Assembly: GCA_003556925.1 (NCBI GenBank)
Contig: PWQC01000036.1
Span: 1 to 6,064, forward strand
Direction: 5' to 3'
DNA from: Candidatus Nealsoniibacteriota bacterium
GTDB lineage: Bacteria > Patescibacteriota > Minisyncoccia > Minisyncoccales > GWA2-38-27
DNA length: 6,064 nucleotides
A program made the position numbers and the translations under genes. Positions within the stretch are counted from its first letter, which is position 1. Each line of letters starts with the position of its first letter. Below are positions 1-4,966 of this stretch, piece after piece. The notes beneath the pieces were generated by a model. The model ran no database searches. It saw nothing but the letters and a program-made list of their open reading frames with translations, and was not told the DNA's origin.

Positions 1-2
1 GG

Positions 3-830
3 ACAGGTTATGTTTTTCCAAGATCCGCAATAACCGACTCAGAAGATAATATATATGTTACAGGAAATTTTCAAGAAACAGCCAATTTCAACCCCGACGG
101 AGAAGAAAACCTAACTTCAGCGGGGAGTGGTGATGGCTTTCTTTCCAAGTTCTATAGTGAATATACGATCGCCCTTAGTGAAGAAAATAGCTTAGAAGAG
201 GTTGTAATAAAGATATATACTGATGAAGAAAGAGAAAGTCAGATAGGAAGCGACCTAACAACCGGAGATCCCTACGAAAGCCCAACAATGGCTCTAAGAA
301 ACGGGAGAACATATTACTTTATAGCAACCAAGGATAATTATCGTGACTATGAAGGAAGCTTTGCGGTAGAGGGAAAGGGCGAAACAATCGAATTCATAAT
401 AACAAGAAGAAGTAGACCACTGAGTCGTTCCAGTTATTCTGTCAATCTTCAATTAAATCCCGAAAAAGGAGGAATAGTTTCAGGAGGAGGTAGCTTTATG
501 GAGGGAACCTCTCTTACTATCTCAGCCAACCCAAACGAAGAGTACAGCTTCCTCTATTGGCAAGAAGAAGAATATAAGGTTACCGAAAATCCTCTTTATT
601 CTTTTATTGTCACAAGAGATATTGAATTAACAGCTGTCTTTGAAAGTATTGAAGAAGAAGAAGAAATAGAGACACCAGAAGAAACAACGGTTGATTCAGA
701 AACAGAAGAAACAGAAGAAGAAAAAAGAGAAAGACTCGAGGATACGGTAAGAAGCTTAAGGATGCAGTTAATTGAACTATTAACTCAGTTAATTGAGAGA
801 CTTCAGCAAGAAATATCTAAAACCTACTAA
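3..830 (+). CDS. Surface/extracellular repeat protein, C-terminal part (SBBP, PEGA-like and InlB-type repeats, acidic coiled coil)
   Basis: The frame is open from base 3 and runs 275 codons to TAA at 828-830, so the gene begins before the window; the ATG at 288 is internal (residue 96). Residues about 10-50 (DNIYVTGNF, then a D/N-rich turn, then GDGFLSKF) look like an SBBP beta-propeller repeat, so more blades probably lie upstream. Residues about 55-137 resemble a PEGA/carboxypeptidase-regulatory-like sandwich (VVIKIYTDEE, then MALRNGRTYYFIATKDNY). Residues about 144-213 match a divergent InlB B-repeat (LNPEKGGIVSGGGSF, then LTISANPNEEYSFLYW, ending ELTAVFE). A Glu/Thr linker (about 214-241) leads to an amphipathic Leu/Gln helix (about 241-273), a tail style common in Parcubacteria secreted proteins. 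No transmembrane anchor is visible at the C-terminus. An extracellular or envelope binding role is inferred from architecture; the ligand is unknown. Confidence 0.8.
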   Translation, partial: TGYVFPRSAITDSEDNIYVTGNFQETANFNPDGEENLTSAGSGDGFLSKFYSEYTIALSEENSLEEVVIKIYTDEERESQIGSDLTTGDPYESPTMALRNGRTYYFIATKDNYRDYEGSFAVEGKGETIEFIITRRSRPLSRSSYSVNLQLNPEKGGIVSGGGSFMEGTSLTISANPNEEYSFLYWQEEEYKVTENPLYSFIVTRDIELTAVFESIEEEEEIETPEETTVDSETEETEEEKRERLEDTVRSLRMQLIELLTQLIERLQQEISKTY

Positions 831-908
831 ATAAAGGTAATTTTCTCTTTTATAAAACAGGTTCTAATTGTCCTCATATCCGGAGCCAAACTTGACAAGA
901 TTTGACAG

Positions 909-933
909 CCCAAGAATTACTTTCTTGGGTTTT
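909..933 (+). terminator. Rho-independent terminator after the surface-protein gene
   Basis: CCCAAGAA (909-916) pairs perfectly with TTCTTGGG (922-929) around a 5-base loop, followed by TTTT (930-933). It lies about 80 bases after the stop codon of the surface-protein gene and ends 3 bases before the left end of the IS, so the element sits just outside the upstream transcription unit. The U tract is short, so strength is uncertain. Confidence 0.65.
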
Positions 934-936
934 CGC

Positions 937-971
937 TGCATAATGTCAGATACATATTGGACTCTGTAAGG
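937..971 (+). repeat. Left terminal inverted repeat of the IS
   Basis: It begins TGCATAATGTCA and contains ATTGGACTC followed by AAGG. The reverse complement of 1622-1655 begins TGTATAATGCCA and also contains ATTGGACTC followed by AAGG. The match needs one gap in the variable middle part. The outward bases (936 against 1656, 935 against 1657) do not match, which fixes the tip at the TG. Confidence 0.65.
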
Positions 972-1621
972 TCATAAATATGCACTGGCATTGTAAATTT
1001 ACAGGCATCAAAGGATTTGTAAATGTCTATGAATAAGGGTTAAGATACCGTATGCTTACAGAACAAGCCAAATAGTCTTAAGCCAGAGTATCCGGGCCAC
1101 CTTGTGGCATTAGATACCATAGAGAAGTTTATCAATGGTACCAGAAGATACGTCATTACTTTTGAAGATATCTATACTAGATTTGCCTTTGCTTGGGCTA
1201 CTAAGTCTCATGCTTCTAAAGCTGCCGAAGAGTTCTTCGAGCTATGTCAGAAAGTATTCCCTTATTCATTTAATTTTCTTTACGTACTTACTGATAATGG
1301 ATCTGAGTTTAAAAAACACTTTTCAGAAAGGTTAAAAGAATTACATTTAACTCATTATCATACCTATCCTAAAACCCCTAAAATGAATGCCCACATTGAA
1401 AGATTTAACAGAACCATTCAAGATGATTTTATTGATTGGCATCTTTCTAAATTAAAAGATCCTGATAGCTTTAATCGTCTATTGGTTGACTATCTAATCT
1501 TTTACAATACAGAAAGAGTTCATCATGCTTTCCAAAACAAGCTTTCTCCTGTACAATACATGGTACAGTGGCAGAAGGAACAATTATCACTTTCACAAAA
1601 TATGTTACAAACTATTAATTT

Positions 1622-1655
1622 CCCTTGCGAGTCCAATAATGGGTGGCATTATACA
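1622..1655 (-). repeat. Right terminal inverted repeat of the IS
   Basis: It is the counterpart of 937-971, with GAGTCCAATA at 1629-1638 and CATTATACA at 1647-1655. It lies inside the transposase reading frame, encoding the CESNNGWHYT part of the product, as is usual for small IS elements whose gene runs into the terminal repeat. Confidence 0.65.
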
Positions 1656-1680
1656 ATTTTGTTCAAGCTATGGAACATAA

Positions 1681-1708
1681 TTGACAGTTTAATTGAGAAT
1701 AGTATAAT
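1681..1708 (+). promoter_or_regulatory. Consensus sigma-70 promoter for the WG-repeat gene
   Basis: TTGACA (1681-1686) and TATAAT (1703-1708) are both perfect consensus hexamers with a 16-bp spacer. Transcription would begin near 1715, about 24 bases before the ATG at 1739. The promoter lies 25 bases outside the right end of the IS, so it belongs to the host DNA and not to the element. No AGGAGG-like ribosome site is seen between the predicted transcript start and the ATG. Confidence 0.75.
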
Positions 1709-1738
1709 AAACGAGAAATTAACAATTTATATAAGATT

Positions 1739-3148
1739 ATGAAAAATTTTGAATCAGATCCTTTCTTTAAAGAAAACGAAAATTTAAAAGAACAAGAGTC
1801 ACCAGAGAGGGCGGCCTATGTTTCTCTTGGCGAAGTGTGTCAAAAAATTGAAAAATTCGGGAAAAAAGTTATAGACATTGTTGATGACGATGAGTTGCTT
1901 TTAAGGGGGGATGAATTATGGAAAAAAAACGAAGAAGAAGGTTTGTCTGATCAAGAGTGGAATGAACACATGGCTATTAAAAAAGAAATTAAGGTAATAT
2001 TAGAGGCATGGATAGCAGAACAAAAAAAAGACAAACAAGAATTATCTAAACAAGAACCCCTTGAAGAAGAATCTCTTGGGGAAGAGTTTTTTGAAGAAGA
2101 TGTTTTAGATGGACAAGAAAAAGACAAAAAAGAAACAATTGATATTTCTGTTAAAGAAGGAGCAGAAACAAGGGAAGAAGATAAAATTGAAACAAGAGAT
2201 CAATTAGCAAAAAAATTATCTTTAGATTATGTCGGCAAATTTTCGGAAGAAGGAATCGCCATTGCCCAGAGAGGAAAAGATTTCTTTTATATTGATTGGA
2301 CGGGAGAAGACTTATATTCAAAGAAATTTGAGGAGGTAGCTCCTTTTTCAGAGGAACTTGCCTCGGTTAAAAAAGACGGCGAGTGGTATTATATTGATAA
2401 AACAGGGCACGAAGTTTTTTGGGAGAAATTTCAAGAAGCACGCTCTTTTTTCAAGGGCGTTGCTTTGGTTAAAAAAGACGGTGAATGGTATTATATTGAT
2501 AAAACAGGGTATGAAATTTTTCCGGAAGGCTTTGAAGATGCAAACCCTTTTCTTGAAGGTGTCGCCTCGGTTAAAAAAGACGGCGAGTGGTATTATATTG
2601 ATCAAGAAGGACATCAGGTCTTTCCAGAAAGGTTTGAAGAAGCTGAATCTTTTTCCGAAGGTGTCGCCTCGGTCAAAAAAAACGGCGAATGGTATTATAT
2701 TGATCAAGAAGGACATCAGGTCTTTCCAGAAAGGTTTGAAGAAGCTGAATCTTTTTCCGAAGGTGTCGCCCTGGTAAAGAAAGACGGCGAATGGTATTTT
2801 TTTGACAAAAATGGCAAGGATGTCTTTTTTAAAAAATTTAAGGAAGCAAAGTCTTTCTTTGAAGAAAGGGCCGCTGTTAGAGAAACGGATCAATGGACCT
2901 ATATTGATAAAACAGGACAGGAAATACTTTCCGAAGAGTTTGATGAGGCAGACTTTTTTTCCGAAGGTGTCGCCCTGGTAAAGAAAGATAAAAAATATTT
3001 TTATATCAACAGGGCAGGAAATAGAATCTTTGCAGAGGAGTTTAAAAAGGCTTATCCTTTTTCCGAAGGTGTCGCCCTGGTAAAGAAAGACGGCGAGTGG
3101 TTCTATATCGATAAGACAGGAAGAAGGGTCTTCAGTCCCAACGACTAA
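1739..3148 (+). CDS. WG-repeat (KWG) protein with nine 34-residue units
   Basis: A 469-residue protein without a signal peptide or membrane segment, so probably cytoplasmic. Residues 1-100 are mostly charged and helical (SLGEVCQKIEKFGKKV, DDDELLLRGDELW, then EWNEHMAIKKEIKVILEAWI) and match no family I can name. Residues about 100-160 are a Glu/Lys-rich linker. Residues about 165-469 are nine WG beta-repeats of the type F-SEGVA-VKKDGEWYYIDKTG-VF. The key aromatic falls at 182 (F), 216, 250, 284, 318, 352, 386 (all W), 420 (Y) and 454 (W), exactly 34 apart throughout. WG repeats are thought to form beta structures used in binding; the partner here is unknown. ATG 1739 fits the consensus promoter just upstream. 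Neighbouring units 4 and 5 are almost identical in DNA, which indicates recent duplication. It appears to be transcribed alone, with a likely terminator at its stop codon. Confidence 0.85.
   Translation: MKNFESDPFFKENENLKEQESPERAAYVSLGEVCQKIEKFGKKVIDIVDDDELLLRGDELWKKNEEEGLSDQEWNEHMAIKKEIKVILEAWIAEQKKDKQELSKQEPLEEESLGEEFFEEDVLDGQEKDKKETIDISVKEGAETREEDKIETRDQLAKKLSLDYVGKFSEEGIAIAQRGKDFFYIDWTGEDLYSKKFEEVAPFSEELASVKKDGEWYYIDKTGHEVFWEKFQEARSFFKGVALVKKDGEWYYIDKTGYEIFPEGFEDANPFLEGVASVKKDGEWYYIDQEGHQVFPERFEEAESFSEGVASVKKNGEWYYIDQEGHQVFPERFEEAESFSEGVALVKKDGEWYFFDKNGKDVFFKKFKEAKSFFEERAAVRETDQWTYIDKTGQEILSEEFDEADFFSEGVALVKKDKKYFYINRAGNRIFAEEFKKAYPFSEGVALVKKDGEWFYIDKTGRRVFSPND
2589..2770 (+). repeat. Tandem 102-bp unit duplication within the WG-repeat gene
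   Basis: Bases 2589-2668 and 2691-2770 are identical over 80 bp at an offset of 102 bp, exactly one protein repeat unit of 34 codons. The 22 bases between them differ from the matching bases of the next unit at only a few sites (for example GGCGAGTGG against GGCGAATGG). Other units share shorter identical blocks such as GAAGGTGTCGCC. The pattern indicates recent unit duplication or gene conversion. Confidence 0.85.
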
Positions 3149-3190
3149 GAATTTATTAAACTAAAGTTATCTTTCTTAGTTCTTTCTTTT
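3144..3190 (+). terminator. Probable terminator at the end of the WG-repeat gene
   Basis: ACTAAGAA (3144-3151, including the TAA stop codon) pairs with TTCTTAGT (3173-3180), and the 21-base loop can form a small inner hairpin (AACT/AGTT, 3159-3168). A T-rich run (TTCTTTCTTTT) follows up to 3190. The stem is AT-rich and the loop long, so it may be weak. It ends directly before the -10 box of ruvA, separating the two transcription units. Confidence 0.4.
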
Positions 3191-3191
3191 G

Positions 3192-3200
3192 TGTTACAAT
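3192..3200 (+). promoter_or_regulatory. Extended -10 promoter of the ruvA operon
   Basis: TGT followed by TACAAT (3195-3200) forms an extended -10 element. The matching -35 region (about 3172-3177, TTTCTT) is poor, which an extended -10 can compensate for. The expected transcription start, 7 bases past the -10 box, is base 3207, which is the A of the ruvA ATG, so the mRNA may be leaderless. Confidence 0.55.
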
Positions 3201-3206
3201 ATCGTT

Positions 3207-3758
3207 ATGATCTATTATCTGTCAGGAATTGTTTTTAGGAAAAAAGAAAAATATATCGTTATTCAAGTAGGTAGTATCGGTTATCGAGTTTTTATTTCCC
3301 AGAAAAACTTAAACAAGACCTCAGAAAAAGATAAAGTGGAATTATTTTGTTTTTTAAATGTTAGAGAAAAAGGAATGGAAATTTATGGATGTTTTTCTGA
3401 AAAAGAATTGGAATTTTTTGAATTACTAGAAGGGCTCCGGGGGATAGGCCCTAAAGTAGCCTTAGAGATTGCTTCTATTGGGGATGTTGAAGAGGTGAAA
3501 CAAAAGATTATTAATCAAGACTTGAGTATTTTTCAAGGCATTTCCGGTTTGGGAGCGAAGAGAAGAGCGTCTTTAGTCTTAGAGCTTTCCGGCAAGATAA
3601 AGCAAGATTCGAGTAATAAAAAGACAGAAGAAGAAAAAGCTTTAATCTCTTTGGGCTTTTCCCTTGAAGAGAGTAGAGACGCCTTGAACAAAGTAGATCA
3701 ACAAATTGATTCCAAAAGTAAGATTAAAGAGGCTTTGAAAATTTTAGGGCAAAGATGA
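3207..3758 (+). CDS. ruvA: Holliday junction branch migration protein RuvA
   Basis: RuvA forms tetramers that bind Holliday junctions and load the RuvB helicase for branch migration in recombinational repair. From ATG 3207 the product is 183 residues against about 200 in E. coli. The start MIYYLSGIVFRKKEKYIVIQ aligns with the E. coli start MIGRLRGII; the TTG at 3189 would add six residues that RuvA proteins lack. Domain I (1-64) ends with VREKGMEIYG, domain II has helix-hairpin-helix motifs at about 76-89 (EGLRGIGPKVALEIA) and 111-126 (GISGLGAKRRASLVLE), and a short linker leads to the RuvB-binding domain III (about 141-183, EEKALISLGFSLEESRDAL). In the acidic pin, E54 is kept, but the residue matching E. 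coli Asp56 is K55. The gene overlaps the Mur ligase by ATGA and probably heads the operon. Confidence 0.92.
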   Translation: MIYYLSGIVFRKKEKYIVIQVGSIGYRVFISQKNLNKTSEKDKVELFCFLNVREKGMEIYGCFSEKELEFFELLEGLRGIGPKVALEIASIGDVEEVKQKIINQDLSIFQGISGLGAKRRASLVLELSGKIKQDSSNKKTEEEKALISLGFSLEESRDALNKVDQQIDSKSKIKEALKILGQR

Positions 3759-4966
3759 AGAGAATAATTAGAAAAATAATCCCCGAATCCGTTTTAAGCT
3801 TTTACCATCTTAGTTTAGCTTTCCTGGCTGCCTCTTTTTATCTCTTTCCCTCTAGAAAGATAAAAGTGGTAGGGGTTACCGGCACCAACGGTAAAACAAC
3901 AACTGTCGATCTTATCTCTTCCATCTTGAAAGAAGCCGGCTACGAAACGGCTGTTTTGTCTTCTATTAAATTTAAAATAAAAGAAGAAGAGAAAGAGAAT
4001 GATTTAAAAATGACCATGCCGGGTCGATTTAAACTGCAAAAATTTTTAAGACAGGCCGTTAATAGCCGTTGCTGTTATGCGGTGATAGAGGTCAGTTCAG
4101 AGGGAATTAAACAGTATCGTCACAAATTCATCTCTTTTCACGCCGCTGTTTTTACCAACTTATCTCCTGAGCATATTGAGGCCCATAAGAGCTTTGAGAA
4201 TTATAAAAGATGTAAGGGGAAGCTTTTTAGAGAGACTAAAAAAATTCATATTATTAATTATGATGACGAGCATGCAGATTATTTCTTACAATTCAAAGCA
4301 GAGGAAAAATGGCTTTTTTCTTTAAATAAAGAAAAAGAAGGAGTAATTAAGGCAGAGAAAATTAAAGGTGGATTTATTGTTAACGATACAGAAATTAAGC
4401 TTCAGATACCGGGAGAATTTAATATCTACAACGCTCTCGCCTCTCTCTGTTTTGCTTCTTCTCAGAAAGTTTCTTTAGCTGTTATTAAAAAAGCCCTTGA
4501 AAGTTATTCCGGGGTGCCGGGTAGGATGGAAACCGTTATTAATGATTCATTTAAAGTTATTATCGACTATGCCGTTACTCCGACAGCCTTAGAAAAAGCC
4601 TATCAAACAGTTGGTGACGGGCTTGTCTGTGTTTTAGGATCCTGTGGCGGTGGAAGGGATAAGTGGAAAAGGCCTCTTTTGGGTGAGATAGCTTGTCGAT
4701 ATTGCCGGGAGGTTATCGTTACCAACGAAGACCCTTATGACGAAGATCCGATAAAGATTATTAATCAAGTGGCCGAGGGGTGCCCTAGGGCAAAAAAGAT
4801 ATTAGACCGTAGTGAAGCGATCAGAGAGGCTCTTAATATAGTTCAACCAAACGAAACAATTATTATTACCGGTAAGGGCTGTGAACCTTGGATCTGTCTT
4901 GAAAAAGGCAAAAAGATTCCTTGGAGCGAAAAAGAGGTGATTAAACAAGAGTATGGAAAAAGGTGA
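3755..4966 (+). CDS. murE: MurE-type Mur ligase lacking the usual N-terminal domain
   Basis: MurE enzymes use ATP to add the third amino acid (meso-DAP or L-Lys in most bacteria) to UDP-MurNAc-L-Ala-D-Glu in the cytoplasm. This 403-residue version is about 90 residues short and begins with a hydrophobic stretch (about 13-32, VLSFYHLSLAFLAASFYLF) directly before the P-loop GVTGTNGKTTT (40-50), so the UDP-binding domain 1 is absent. Visible family motifs are EVSS (112-115), FTNLSPEHIEAH (133-144), the probable carbamylated lysine K154 in YKRCKGKLF, IPGEFNIYNALAS (218-230), GVPGRME (253-259), IDYAVTPTALE (270-280) and CGGGRDKWKRPLLGEIA (297-313). Several positions are altered: DYAHTP is DYAVTP, the DNPR/DNPA selectivity site reads EDPYDEDP (325-332), and GKGHE is GKGCE. 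It starts inside the ruvA stop (ATGA), suggesting translational coupling; AGGG at 3746 is a weak ribosome site. The Mur ligase family is certain, the exact amino-acid substrate is not. Confidence 0.82.
   Translation: MKRIIRKIIPESVLSFYHLSLAFLAASFYLFPSRKIKVVGVTGTNGKTTTVDLISSILKEAGYETAVLSSIKFKIKEEEKENDLKMTMPGRFKLQKFLRQAVNSRCCYAVIEVSSEGIKQYRHKFISFHAAVFTNLSPEHIEAHKSFENYKRCKGKLFRETKKIHIINYDDEHADYFLQFKAEEKWLFSLNKEKEGVIKAEKIKGGFIVNDTEIKLQIPGEFNIYNALASLCFASSQKVSLAVIKKALESYSGVPGRMETVINDSFKVIIDYAVTPTALEKAYQTVGDGLVCVLGSCGGGRDKWKRPLLGEIACRYCREVIVTNEDPYDEDPIKIINQVAEGCPRAKKILDRSEAIREALNIVQPNETIIITGKGCEPWICLEKGKKIPWSEKEVIKQEYGKR
4932..4940 (+). promoter_or_regulatory. Candidate ribosome binding site for rtcB
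   Basis: AAGAGGTGA closely resembles the Shine-Dalgarno core and lies 12 bases before the rtcB ATG, a longer spacing than usual. It sits inside the Mur ligase coding sequence. An in-frame TGA at 4938 rules out any earlier rtcB start, so ATG 4953 is the only plausible one. Confidence 0.45.

Larger units (their letters stand above)
937..1655 (+). mobile_element. Truncated rve-transposase insertion sequence (IS481-like), about 719 bp
   Basis: The two ends form an imperfect inverted repeat of about 34 bp beginning TG and ending CA, as in IS481/IS3-type elements, and they enclose a rve transposase fragment. Only about 105 bases separate the left end from the first codon of the surviving frame at 1044, too little to encode the helix-turn-helix region of roughly 100 residues expected in this family. 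The copy therefore appears internally deleted and unable to transpose by itself. No target-site duplication is obvious: the flanks are ...ttttcgc on the left and attttgtt... on the right. The family name is judged from the catalytic core only; another rve family is possible. Confidence 0.65.
1044..1742 (+). pseudogene. N-terminally truncated DDE (rve) transposase
   Basis: The frame opens after a TAA at 1041 and reads ...KPNSLKPEYPGHLVALDTIEKF, the usual lead-in to a rve catalytic core; the GTG at 1104 is the valine codon of GHLVALD and probably not a genuine start. Counting from that GTG, the DDE residues are D4 (ALDTIE), D64 (LTDNGSEF) and E99 (NAHIERFNRTIQDD), with 34 residues between the last two, followed by YNTERVHHAFQNKLSPVQYM. 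The core is therefore complete, but the DNA-binding helix-turn-helix normally found ahead of it is absent and nothing like it is readable in 831-1043. Residues after about 184 are translated from DNA beyond the right inverted repeat, so the last 28 or so are foreign read-through. The frame ends in TGA overlapping the ATG of the next gene, which looks accidental. Most likely a non-functional remnant. Confidence 0.75.

Noticed and set aside
892..907. Two TTGACA copies (892-897 and 902-907) as promoter -35 boxes
   Set aside because: No -10-like hexamer lies 15-19 bases downstream of either, and the terminator hairpin occupies that space.
831..936. A gene or the lost helix-turn-helix part of the transposase upstream of the IS
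   Set aside because: No open frame of meaningful length or HTH-like sequence is readable in any frame; only the terminator is supported here.
1104..1106. GTG as a genuine transposase start
   Set aside because: The family sequence PGHLVALD continues upstream of it and the first catalytic Asp is only four residues in, so GTG is an internal Val codon of a truncated gene.
2358..2777. 139-residue plus-strand frame inside the WG-repeat gene
   Set aside because: It is an out-of-frame shadow kept open by the same 102-bp period; the product is a low-complexity Lys-rich repeat.
2348..2893. 181-residue open frame on the minus strand across the WG repeats
   Set aside because: It is a shadow of the 102-bp coding repeat: a repeated frame without stops stays open on the other strand, and its product merely repeats with the same period. 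No promoter or ribosome site supports it.
2234..3148. CRISPR array or other noncoding tandem repeat
   Set aside because: The 102-bp units are contiguous, coding and diverged at synonymous and non-synonymous sites, without spacers.
3189..3206. TTG start for ruvA giving six extra residues
   Set aside because: RuvA proteins begin at the MI-x-x-L-x-G strand, and the extra codons overlap the -10 box.
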